From Lentisphaeria bacterium (GTDB lineage: Bacteria > Verrucomicrobiota > Lentisphaeria > Victivallales > UBA1829), in contig DPDG01000026.1 in the NCBI GenBank assembly GCA_003526375.1, forward strand, positions 62,001 to 126,000: a DNA stretch of 64,000 nt. Reading direction: 5' to 3'. Shown here in pieces: positions 8,050-15,802 of the stretch (position 1 is the first letter of the stretch; each line of letters opens with the position of its first letter). The translations under genes and the position numbers were made by a program. Below the pieces are notes generated by a model that had not been told where the DNA came from, ran no database searches, and worked only from the letters and a program-made list of their open reading frames with translations.

Positions 8050-8934
8050 TTACCTGGGAGGCATCTGAAAAAACGCCTCGTGATTCTTCTTATAATCCAT
8101 GAACTCCTGATTGTTCACCGGCTTTTTGTTTTCCCACAGTCCGAACCGCCAGCAATCCGCTTTCGGGTCGAGCGTGAAGCGAAAATCCATGACGTAAATT
8201 TTCCCGAACCATACTCTTCCCGACAGGATTCCTTTCCAGTCCGCCGCCAGGAAGCAGGGCCCCTGCGCTTTCGGGGTATTGGATGGCTCGAACGTCCTGT
8301 CATACATTATGAAGGAGGCATCCGCGGGGGCAAGTTTCACCCATGCCGTATTTTTCGGGGATGGAATGGTTCGTGCAGGAGTCTGTATTTCCCGCTGATA
8401 GCGTTCATCGCGCTTGCCGCCATTGGGCACACTGTAGGAGGGATAGACCGAAAATGCCAGCTCGGCGCGTTCGACCGTTCCTTCCGATGCTGGGTCTTTG
8501 CGCCACTCCATGAACAGCATCGGGGACTGCTCCGTCATATAAAAGCGAAGCGTCATCCTGATGCCGTCGAAGTTGTAAAGAGCATCGACTCCGGCAATGC
8601 CGTCACGGCTGAATGTCTCGATGGACTTCGGTTCCAGTTCGACGCTGCTGATGCCGTTGACCGTCAGCCGTGTGAAATCACGCGAGACGAATCCCTGCCA
8701 GAAGACAGGTTCGGGAAGCCCGACCACGACTCTGCCCGGACTTTTTGCCGTCGGCTTGATCCACTGGAAGTAGACCAGATATGCGTTTGCGTCATTGCGG
8801 ATCGAAAAGTACTCCGCCCTGCCGTAAAGTTTGCTTGAAGCGTGATAGCTGCGTTTGACCTTTTCCGCCGTCGGAGCGGCAGCCCATGCCGTCCCCATCA
8901 GAACCGCCATGCCGAGAATCAGAATCTTTTTCAT
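8050..8934 (-). CDS. Secreted protein of unknown function, module 1
   Basis: 294 residues. A clear signal peptide, MKKILILGMAVLMGTAWAAA, is followed by a soluble domain rich in aromatic residues and predicted strands (for example YLVYFQWIKP, LRFYMTEQSPMLFMEWR and WKGILSGRVWFGKIYVMDFRF). No family is recognised. It lies three bases downstream of the DUF4838 gene in the same operon, so it probably acts on the same extracellular glycan or binds it. The pattern of strands and exposed tryptophans would fit a carbohydrate-binding or all-beta lyase-like fold, but that is inference. Confidence 0.75.
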   Translation of the reverse strand: MKKILILGMAVLMGTAWAAAPTAEKVKRSYHASSKLYGRAEYFSIRNDANAYLVYFQWIKPTAKSPGRVVVGLPEPVFWQGFVSRDFTRLTVNGISSVELEPKSIETFSRDGIAGVDALYNFDGIRMTLRFYMTEQSPMLFMEWRKDPASEGTVERAELAFSVYPSYSVPNGGKRDERYQREIQTPARTIPSPKNTAWVKLAPADASFIMYDRTFEPSNTPKAQGPCFLAADWKGILSGRVWFGKIYVMDFRFTLDPKADCWRFGLWENKKPVNNQEFMDYKKNHEAFFQMPPR

Positions 8935-8937
8935 TGT

Positions 8938-11454
8938 TCAGTCTCCTTTCCCCATGAATTTGAATTTTCCCCATAAGGAATGGTTGTGGTTGTTGCCCAT
9001 CGTCATGGAATACCCGGAATATTCCACGGGCTTTCTATCCGCTCCGAGTTTGTTGTTGACGAGATTACCGAACCATGTCTGGTAGGCTCGGGGCGCTTTC
9101 CTTTGATGCATGCCGCTGAACGGGAGGAACAACTCGACGGTCCAGCCGTTTTCCGTGACGGATACGGCGCGCTGTGCTCCGGCGCACTCCCATTTCGCGT
9201 CCAGTCCGGCTTCCATGGGCTTTTCCACCTTGTAAGCGTCACTCCAGTCGTTGCCGGGGGAAACCGCGAACTGGTAATAGACCTCCTTTTCCGTCCCCGG
9301 CGAAAGGAAAAATTCGATGTTGTCGCTCCCGAACCAGACATCCCCTTTATTGATGACGGGTTTGCCGGAGCAGGTAAAGGCAAGGTAAATTCCGTTTTTA
9401 TCCCAGAGCAGTCTTCCCTGCGGTTTCGACGGCAGTTCCGCGCCGCTTCCCTTCGCATCCTGCATCGGAATCACGCCCGCACGGCTCCAGGCTTTTTCAT
9501 CCAGTTTTCCGTCAATCGCAATCCGGTCGTTCCCGCCGAGCTGTTTCACCTCATAAACAGGGATCACAAGCGAAGCATAGGCGCGTGCGGCAGTGAAATC
9601 CTTCTGCCACGGCGCGGCGAAAAATTCCACGCGCTGACGCTCGATGCTGCCGGGTGCGGTGGCGGCGAGCGCTTCTTTCAGATATGCCTCCAGGCGGTCG
9701 ATCGTGGGAACATTGTAGGCGCGGTAGAGACGGTCCGGGGTAACGTTCGTGTTTGCAACAGAAACCGGTTCCCTGTTGATTCCGGCGATATAAACCTTTT
9801 CCCACCGTTCCACGAGCAGACGGTAAAACGCCTTGAGGGCGGCTCCGGCTTTTTTCCCATAGAGTTTTTCCCAGTGCTCCTCCAATGCGGCGTCATAATC
9901 GAAATCGGGATTCCAGAACGCGCGGTATACCGCATAGTAGGAGTAGTAATAGTTCCAGCGGAGGCCCGACGCGTCAAAGAAAAGCCCGTCGCGGGAGAGC
10001 CATGGACGGATGCAGTTGATGTAATCGCGCATATAGCGCCCCTGAATCGCCTGCGTAAACGCCGTTCCCTGCGCCCCGTAAGTCCATGCCGTGACCTGCC
10101 GCTTGCCGAGCGCGTCATACCAGCCCTTGAAGATTTCCCGCCACTGTTTCTGCGACGCATCGGCTTTGCTCATGACGATTCTGCCGGAACAGACCTGAAC
10201 GTCGATATTGTCGGGAATGTTTTTGCAGACGACGGGCGGCAGAGTGTAGTTGTGATATGCCAGAACCCCGAGCCGCTTGCCGGGCAGTTCCTTTTTCAGC
10301 TCGTTTCCGATCCAGATATAGAAGTTCACGTAAAGATCGGAAAGCATTCCTGCCGCGCTGTTCCGGCGCGATGCTGGAAAGAGATGTCTGTTTTTTTCGC
10401 TGATCAGGTCATGGACGAAGGTGTCCGCCTGCCCGAACAGAACATATTCCGAATTCGGCGGATACCAGGTGCGTCTGCCGTCGCTCCACGGCGCGCGCCA
10501 TTTGCCGTCCGTATCATAATATTTTTTGAACGCCTGTACCAGAAGATGCGCCAGTTCGGGATTGGTGATGTCCATCAGATTTCCGATATGCGTCGCCGGA
10601 TTGTAATACTGATATCCTTTGGTGTCGGTAAAGAAAATCGTATTTTTCCTGTCGGGATAAGCCGCCAGGAGAAGATGCGGGTCCGGGGTATGGCAGACGT
10701 CATTGAAACGTGTGGACATCGCCATGCGCCACGCAAGATCGAACCGGTTTTCATTCTTCACGCCTTTCCACGGCATTCCTTTCCGGAAGTCCAGATTGTA
10801 GGCATAGTTGTAACGGTTGCGGAAATGCGGTTCATCGGTGTACGAGAGCGGCTTCATCGTCAGGTTCGTGAGCTTCGGGGCGACAATTCCGATGCCTGGA
10901 TAATAATAGCGGACTCCCAGGACGCGTTCGATGAAATCGTACGCACCGTTCAGCGTGCCGTTGATCCGGTAACGGCTCCAGTCCATGGAGTTGTAAGTGC
11001 CCGGAATCAGCGACCCGTCGTGTCCGGCGATCACGATGCCCCGGTCGAAGCTTTTTACAAGAAACGCTTCTTTGGGAAGTTCCAGCGGTTTCAGCCCGAG
11101 CCGGTCCGTCAGAGAACTTTTTCCCACGGCAATGACATACGGCGCTTTTTCCGCCGCTTCCGAACCCGCATCCACGACTTCCGGTTTCTGCCCGGTCGTC
11201 CGTTCCAGTGCATCCGTCAACGCCTCGACCGCCAGCGTGATCGACCGCCAGTGCCGGGGCGTGTCTTTTTCCGCCTTTCCGTCCCGGACAATCACAAAAT
11301 TCAGCTTGCCGTCTTTAATCAGCGGAATACCGGCATGTTTCGGCGTTTCCTTGAACTTCACCGGGTTCAATGCAGGGTTCGCATACGGCTCCGGCGCGGC
11401 GGCAGCCGCCAGTGCGGCGAGAGCGCAGGCTAAAAATAACAGTGTTTTCTTCAT
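8938..11454 (-). CDS. Secreted DUF4838 protein with C-terminal CBM9-like domain
   Basis: About 838 residues from ATG 11454, chosen because AAGGAG precedes it and a signal peptide (MKKTLLFLACALAALAAAAA) starts there. An in-frame ATG at 11496 overlaps the pseudopilin stop and is the alternative. The N-terminal part resembles the small domain that precedes the catalytic barrel in alpha-glucuronidases and hexosaminidases (LNGAYDFIERVLGVRYYYPG). The middle is the DUF4838 region. Residues from about 670 (IDGKLDEKAWSRAG, then LLWDKNGIYLAFTC) form a CBM9-like sugar-binding domain. It is a probable polysaccharide-active protein of the periplasm or surface. The substrate is unknown. Confidence 0.8.
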   Translation of the reverse strand: MKKTLLFLACALAALAAAAAPEPYANPALNPVKFKETPKHAGIPLIKDGKLNFVIVRDGKAEKDTPRHWRSITLAVEALTDALERTTGQKPEVVDAGSEAAEKAPYVIAVGKSSLTDRLGLKPLELPKEAFLVKSFDRGIVIAGHDGSLIPGTYNSMDWSRYRINGTLNGAYDFIERVLGVRYYYPGIGIVAPKLTNLTMKPLSYTDEPHFRNRYNYAYNLDFRKGMPWKGVKNENRFDLAWRMAMSTRFNDVCHTPDPHLLLAAYPDRKNTIFFTDTKGYQYYNPATHIGNLMDITNPELAHLLVQAFKKYYDTDGKWRAPWSDGRRTWYPPNSEYVLFGQADTFVHDLISEKNRHLFPASRRNSAAGMLSDLYVNFYIWIGNELKKELPGKRLGVLAYHNYTLPPVVCKNIPDNIDVQVCSGRIVMSKADASQKQWREIFKGWYDALGKRQVTAWTYGAQGTAFTQAIQGRYMRDYINCIRPWLSRDGLFFDASGLRWNYYYSYYAVYRAFWNPDFDYDAALEEHWEKLYGKKAGAALKAFYRLLVERWEKVYIAGINREPVSVANTNVTPDRLYRAYNVPTIDRLEAYLKEALAATAPGSIERQRVEFFAAPWQKDFTAARAYASLVIPVYEVKQLGGNDRIAIDGKLDEKAWSRAGVIPMQDAKGSGAELPSKPQGRLLWDKNGIYLAFTCSGKPVINKGDVWFGSDNIEFFLSPGTEKEVYYQFAVSPGNDWSDAYKVEKPMEAGLDAKWECAGAQRAVSVTENGWTVELFLPFSGMHQRKAPRAYQTWFGNLVNNKLGADRKPVEYSGYSMTMGNNHNHSLWGKFKFMGKGD

Positions 11455-11492
11455 ACGTTTCAAATCTCCTTCTGATGAAATATTTGTTGAAT

Positions 11493-12305
11493 TCATTGTC
11501 CGAACCAGAACAACATATCTTTTGTCCAGCGTGACGGCATGGTCATGCTCTGAACAATGCGTGACCGTGAGATATATTCAACGTGTCCGTCCAGAAACAC
11601 TCCGTTCAAACCGTTGCCGTGCCTGCCGAGCCCCATGTGCGCCTCGCCCGCAAAAAAGTAGTATCCATACAATGCATTGTAAGGATCGGGATCGAATCCT
11701 CCTTCAACGATTTTCCCGTAAGGCTGACTGTTGAATGCGTTGTATTTGGTGTCAATCAACAGCGCTTTCTGCGACGGAGACCTGACTTTGCCGAGAGTCT
11801 TTACCGCCAGTGAGGAATACGGTCCGCTTGTGCTGTAAAGGTGTCCTCCGATATTGTATTGGTGCATTCCATAATGCGGCATTCCGATATAGATTGTGTC
11901 GATATTCAGCGCAGGGCATTTCAGAATGCCTTTCCGGAAACGTGCCGGAACAGTATCGAAATGACGCTGTGACGCATTGGAATTTCTGGTGATGTCCCCG
12001 TAGGGAATTCCCCAGTAGGGTGCGACCAGATGCGCCCAGGTGATACTGCCGTCCTCATATCCAGTGAAACCGCGATTATCATAAATACCGCCGGTCAGGT
12101 TCATTTTGTAAGGCGGAATAATGTCATTGTGGTCCATGGAATAGCTGATCAGCCCGCTGCCGACCTGTTTGATGTTGCTCTGGCAGACTGCACGTTTTGC
12201 CATGCTGCGCGCCTTGTTCAGCGCCGGCAGAAGCATCGCCGCAAGAATCGCGATGATCGCAATCACGATCAGGAGCTCGATCAGGGTGAAAACCATTGTT
12301 TTCAT
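11493..12305 (-). CDS. Type II secretion/type IV pseudopilin-like protein, module 1
   Basis: 270 residues from ATG 12305. The prepilin leader is very short (MKTMV) and is followed by FTLIELLIVIAIIAILA, the N-methylated hydrophobic helix with the conserved glutamate at +5. A globular domain follows, ending with the GVFLDGHVEYISRSR segment usual in this family. The residue before the cleavage point is valine instead of glycine. The reading frame stays open for 190 codons upstream through repeat DNA, but this ATG matches the leader of the other copies. It is placed between a LacI regulator and the DUF4838 gene and is probably an inner-membrane pseudopilin tied to enzyme export or surface display (inferred). 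Confidence 0.88.
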   Translation of the reverse strand: MKTMVFTLIELLIVIAIIAILAAMLLPALNKARSMAKRAVCQSNIKQVGSGLISYSMDHNDIIPPYKMNLTGGIYDNRGFTGYEDGSITWAHLVAPYWGIPYGDITRNSNASQRHFDTVPARFRKGILKCPALNIDTIYIGMPHYGMHQYNIGGHLYSTSGPYSSLAVKTLGKVRSPSQKALLIDTKYNAFNSQPYGKIVEGGFDPDPYNALYGYYFFAGEAHMGLGRHGNGLNGVFLDGHVEYISRSRIVQSMTMPSRWTKDMLFWFGQ

Positions 12306-12402
12306 CCTTGAAGCAGGAACAGAAGAACAGGGAACGGGAAAACATTTGAACAATTGAACATTAGAACAATTCAACAATCGAAAGAAAAAAGGAGAAGCGA
12401 GG
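12306..12402 (-). repeat. Leader-associated repeat, copy A1 (upstream of functional pseudopilin)
   Basis: This copy contains two 16-base direct repeats, ATTTGAACAATTGAAC (12344-12359) and ATTAGAACAATTCAAC (12360-12375), then AATCGAAAGAAAAAAGGAG and GCGAGG. The same order of elements appears at 12640-12757 and at 40203-40316. Confidence 0.75.
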
Positions 12403-12588
12403 TTGGACGGGGATTGATTGCGTTCTCTTTGGGAGACCGTTCTCAGCCGCGAATTACAAGAGATTTCGGCATTGGAAACAAAAACATGGTGGGGGACTCG
12501 CTCCGCGAGGCCCTGAAAAACATTTTCATCAGAACAGAATTCAGAATTCAGATTCAGACTTATTCTTTGCATTATATTCTTCTTACAA
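12403..12588. other. Non-coding stretch between repeat copies A1 and A2
   Basis: No gene is seen. The segment at about 12409-12440 (GGATTGATTGCGTTCTCTTTG) resembles a segment at 40449-40470 that follows the decayed leader in module 4, so it belongs to the same repeat family. Confidence 0.5.
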
Positions 12589-12757
12589 ATTTTCCTTATC
12601 AGAAGCTCGATCAGGGTAAAAATCCGTATTTTTACCCTGCGAAGTAAGAACATGGAACAGGAAACAGGGAAGTAAAAAGTAGAAAAACATTGGAACAATC
12701 GAACATTGGAACAATTCAACAATCGAAGGAAGAAAGGAGAAGCGAGGCAGGGGCGGG
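12589..12757 (-). repeat. Decayed prepilin-leader copy A2 with associated repeat
   Basis: On the minus strand this region reads VKIRIFTLIELLIRKICKK, so the first eight FTLIELLI codons survive but the hydrophobic helix is replaced by RKICKK. No start codon of the MKT type remains. Upstream are the 16-base repeats (12689-12704 and 12705-12720) and AATCGAAGGAAGAAAGGAG. The nearly identical order in A1 and in module 4 shows that leader plus upstream DNA was duplicated as a block. Confidence 0.7.
12612..12639. repeat. Perfect 12-base inverted repeat inside decayed leader A2
   Basis: CAGGGTAAAAAT (12612-12623) and ATTTTTACCCTG (12628-12639) are exact reverse complements around CCGT. One arm is the FTL codons of the leader. 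In the other copies the second arm is not complementary. Confidence 0.7.
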
Positions 12758-12887
12758 ATAGACTCCTGCCTGAATGGAATATCCTCTTTAAAATTTTTAT
12801 CATGAAAAACTCGATTAATGTACATGATGCGGAGATACTGCGTAAATGTGGACTTCTGCCGTGTCTCATTTTCATCCTCTCTTTTCT
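12758..12887 (-). other. Possible third, more degraded leader copy
   Basis: The minus-strand frame reads SCTLIEFFMIKILKRI around 12785-12832, which resembles the FTLIELLIRKICKK of copy A2. No intact gene is present. This may be an older duplication, but the match is short. Confidence 0.3.
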
Positions 12888-13931
12888 TTAATTCCGTTCT
12901 ATGAATGCCCCGGGGCAAAAACGCTCGCCGGGGGAAAAATCGTCGGACAACAGCAGCTTCACCGCATCGACAGCCATTTCCCGGCGCGGATAGGACATGC
13001 CGGACAGACGCGGGGAAAAACGGAGACAGTCCTGATTGTCATAAGCATAAACAACTTTTACACTTTCCGGCAGTCCGAGATTCGCCTGAAGTGAGTTCCC
13101 GTAATTCCAGCTCACGCCCTCCGCCTGGAGGAAAATCAGCGCATCGAACGGATTTTCCCGGTAAGCGCGCGCAAACTCCTCCGGACGGTAGTCCGCCTCA
13201 CTCATGACAATATAGTTGCGGTAAGAGTTCCCGTATCTTTCCAGAATGTTTGAGACGCCGGTAATCGACGGATATTCCGGCTCATCCATATATTCTCTGT
13301 AAACCGTAAGGGCAATCCTGGAGAATCCCTGTTCCAGCAGATGCTCCGTCAATGTCTCATACCCCAGACGGTTCCGGTAGGTGAAGATCGCCCATTCATC
13401 CGCAAAGCGCAGCGTCATGTTCCGCCAGAATTCTTCGCCCTGTATCAGCGCAACGCGGCACCCCCGCCGTGAAAGCTCCGCCAGCGGCACCATGAACCAC
13501 GGAGAAAGAGCCAGTATCCGGGAACCGGAACCAAACGTCTTCAGCCACGGCCATTCGATTTTATTCGGATCGTTCGCTTTGGAAACCGGCAGGATCTCCA
13601 CCATTCCGCCGGCTTCCGCCGCCGCCTGAAAAATACCGGGCAGCACTTCGTTCAGTATCCTGGCGCTTCTGCCCGGCATTTCAAGAAAATCAGGCGCCGG
13701 TGTCAGCACCGTGACTTTCGGGAGTTCCGCATCCTGCGCATCCCGATTCAAAAGACAATTCAGTTTTCTGTCTGTCCGGTTGGAGCGGTACTTCAGCTCC
13801 GAAGCAATCGACCGGACACGCGATATGACCTCCTCCGAAACCTGTCCCTGCGTCTTGCCGTTCAGGATGCGGGAGACCGTCATCTGGCTGACTCCCGCCT
13901 GTTGCGCGATATCTTTCAGGGTAATGCTCAT
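12888..13931 (-). CDS. LacI-family transcriptional regulator, module 1
   Basis: 347 residues. The N-terminal LacI helix-turn-helix is complete: ITLKDIAQQAGVSQMTVSRILNG, followed by the hinge region (residues about 45-60). The rest is a periplasmic-binding-protein-like sensor domain, with a shorter C-terminus than average. It probably represses its own gene and the downstream pseudopilin, DUF4838 and secreted-protein genes, all in the same direction. A promoter and an imperfect CG-centred palindrome lie just upstream. The effector is presumably a sugar released by the enzymes of this module, although that is inference. Confidence 0.9.
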   Translation of the reverse strand: MSITLKDIAQQAGVSQMTVSRILNGKTQGQVSEEVISRVRSIASELKYRSNRTDRKLNCLLNRDAQDAELPKVTVLTPAPDFLEMPGRSARILNEVLPGIFQAAAEAGGMVEILPVSKANDPNKIEWPWLKTFGSGSRILALSPWFMVPLAELSRRGCRVALIQGEEFWRNMTLRFADEWAIFTYRNRLGYETLTEHLLEQGFSRIALTVYREYMDEPEYPSITGVSNILERYGNSYRNYIVMSEADYRPEEFARAYRENPFDALIFLQAEGVSWNYGNSLQANLGLPESVKVVYAYDNQDCLRFSPRLSGMSYPRREMAVDAVKLLLSDDFSPGERFCPGAFIERN

Positions 13932-13954
13932 GATGCTCCGCAGTTCTTAAACTT

Positions 13955-14003
13955 TAATTGTAACGTTATATTTAAATTATAATGAAAAACCGGAAAATGT
14001 CAA
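13955..14003 (-). promoter_or_regulatory. Promoter and LacI-type operator of module 1
   Basis: On the minus strand TTGACA (13998-14003) and TATAAT (13976-13981) are 16 bases apart. A CG-centred palindrome, TAACGTTA (13961-13968), lies at the expected transcription start, within longer imperfect arms. This is the typical layout for LacI autorepression. Confidence 0.65.
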
Positions 14004-14241
14004 TAGGCAAATCCTGAAAAACAGATAAATTTTTCAAAAAAAACAGCAGAATGCCCTCTCCGGCTTCATCGCAAGGCAGACAGGACATCAAGGAACAGGG
14101 GTGTTTAAAAATAACGTATCCTTCTGATGTTCTTCCGGAAAATTCATCTGCCGCAGAAAAGAACTGGCTCAGGCAGATGCAAGACATCAATGCGATGGAT
14201 TACATTTTCCGCAGAAAAATGAATTTTTCCGGAAACAGGTA
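14004..14241. other. Intergenic region between divergent LacI modules
   Basis: No convincing gene. A 64-codon open frame at 14051-14245 lacks a ribosome site and any recognisable feature. Confidence 0.4.
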
Positions 14242-14299
14242 TTGACAAATCAAATTTTCCGTTTATAATTAATAACAGAAAAATCCAAGCGTTTGGATT
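14242..14299 (+). promoter_or_regulatory. Promoter and LacI-type operator of module 2
   Basis: TTGACA (14242-14247) and TATAAT (14264-14269) have a 16-base spacer. AATCCAAGCGTTTGGATT (14282-14299) is a CG-centred palindrome with only one mismatched pair, placed just after the expected start of transcription and before the ATG at 14318. Confidence 0.75.
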
Positions 14300-14317
14300 A
14301 ATATAAGGAATGATGGC

Positions 14318-15422
14318 ATGCCCCCCAAATTGAAGGACATTGCAGAGAGAGCCAGAGTGGACATCGGAACCGTTTCCCATGTCCTGAACCGCCGTCCGAA
14401 GGCGGACCGGCTTAAAGCTGAAACGAGGGAGCGGATACAGCGGATAGCAAAAGAGCTCGGTTACTGCCGGAATGAGCTCGCAGCCTCCATTGCGGGCTGC
14501 GAGAGCCCGATGGCGGGCAAAATTCACGGGTTACTGCCGGAATGAGCTCGCAGCCTCCATTGCGGGCGGGCGCGGCAATGTCCTTGCATTCATCAGTGCG
14601 GAAATGGGCTGTATCGAATACACAGGGCGGATTCAGAACGGCGTACTGGATGAAGCCGCCGCGCAGGACTATGCGGTGACAGTATATCATCTTACTGGAA
14701 AAAATGAAGAGGAGATCATCCGCAAATTGATCGGCTGGCGCACAGCCGGAGTCATTTTCCATATTGCCAGGCTGGACGCGGCACCGCGGATCATGAAAAT
14801 ACTGGATGAACAGAAAATTCCCTACGGAACCGCCAATCTGGGCAATCCCCGCGGAATCGGCGTTACGACGGATGATTCCCGGGGAATGGAATGTGCCGTG
14901 GAATTCCTGAAACAGTCAGGATGCAGGCGGGCGGCACTGCTCACCCATGAAGACAAATCACGGCAGCAGGCGGAATATCAGAAAAGACGCAGGGAGGGAT
15001 TCCGCAAAGGAATGAAACAGCATTTTCCGGAAGCTCCGGAAACCGTCTTCACCCTTTCTCCGGAACAGGGCAAGCAGGCATTTCAAAGGAGCATGGATCA
15101 GATATTGAAAAAGATCACCGGCGGCGGTTATGACGGAATCCTGTGCGATTCGGACATTACCGCCATAGAGTTGCTTCAATCCGCCCAGACAGCCGGTTTG
15201 AAAGTTCCGGAGGCGTTTTCTCTGATCGGTTACGGCAATCTCGGCATATCCTCCCTGATGCGCCCCGCCCTGACGACTTTGTCACAGAATTTTGAAGAAA
15301 TCGGCAGCATGACAACACGTTTTGTGATTGACGCTGTCAGGAACGGACAGTCTGCGGAGCAGGAACGCAACCTTCTGCTTCCGGTGAAGCTGATCATACG
15401 TGATTCAACACAAAAAACATAA
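14318..15422 (+). pseudogene. LacI-family regulator interrupted by a 70-base insertion, module 2
   Basis: The first frame (14318-14545) encodes a complete LacI helix-turn-helix, LKDIAERARVDIGTVSHVLNR, up to GYCRNELAASIAG. The second frame repeats GYCRNELAASIAG and continues as GRGNVLAFISAEMG through the whole sensor domain to 15422. The cause is an imperfect tandem duplication with a 70-base period, which shifts the frame. Removing 70 bases restores a normal protein of about 344 residues. The promoter and operator are intact, so the lesion looks recent, could be reversible, or could be an assembly error. If real, the DNA-binding domain is separated from the sensor and the module may be deregulated. 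Confidence 0.8.
14459..14567 (+). repeat. 39-base direct repeat with 31-base palindromic filler inside the LacI gene
   Basis: Identical 39-base copies at 14459-14497 and 14529-14567 flank a 31-base filler (14498-14528). The filler and copy edges form short inverted repeats: GGGCT..AGCCC around 14493-14507, and GCCCG..CGGGC at 14505-14518. Confidence 0.9.
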
Positions 15423-15451
15423 AATACACAATTTACAGAAAGGAACCCGGT

Positions 15452-15580
15452 ATGCGCATCTTTCGTCACTCACATTCAAAGAGTCAATTGAAGTCATTCA
15501 CGTTGATAGAATTATTAATGATGATTATTTTTTTGCAAGGGGGAATGTCGCGGCAGCAGAAGGACGGGGGCGCAATTTGA
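15452..15580 (+). CDS. Truncated prepilin-leader protein (42 residues), module 2
   Basis: ATG 15452 has AAAGGA seven to eight bases upstream. The peptide is a 15-residue basic leader ending in QLKS, then FTLIELLMMIIFLQGG, and stops at TGA 15578-15580 within a small hairpin (GGGCGCA 15568-15574 with TGCGCCC 15582-15588). The hydrophobic helix is cut to about 15 residues and no globular domain follows. It occupies the same position, between a LacI gene and a glycan hydrolase gene, as the full pseudopilins of the other modules. It is either a decayed pseudopilin or a functional mini-prepilin. Confidence 0.6.
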   Translation: MRIFRHSHSKSQLKSFTLIELLMMIIFLQGGMSRQQKDGGAI

Positions 15581-15802
15581 CTGCGCCCTGCCTTACAGGG
15601 AACTTCCCCTGCTCCACTCTTCTGATGTTCAATTGATTCTCTTTCGATATTCCCTGTTCGATGTTCTGATTTCTCAGGTTGAAAACAAGGAAGGAATCGA
15701 AAAAAAATGGAACGATTCCTATGACATGAATAAAGTAAAGCGCTGGACAACTGAACTTGAAAGGCTGTTTTCTCAAAAACAATCCCAACAACAGGATTTG
15801 AA

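Noticed and set aside
8980..11433. An 817-codon open frame on the plus strand opposite the DUF4838 gene
   Set aside because: It mirrors the codon structure of the GC-rich real gene, has no ribosome site or family motif, and many similar antisense frames occur opposite other genes in the window.
12340..12722. The ATTGGAACAATTCAAC repeats as a CRISPR array
   Set aside because: Units follow one another without spacers, only two or so per copy, and no cas gene is present. They are short tandem repeats.
14051..14245. A 64-codon open frame between the divergent LacI genes
   Set aside because: No ribosome site, no motif, and it overlaps the promoter of module 2.
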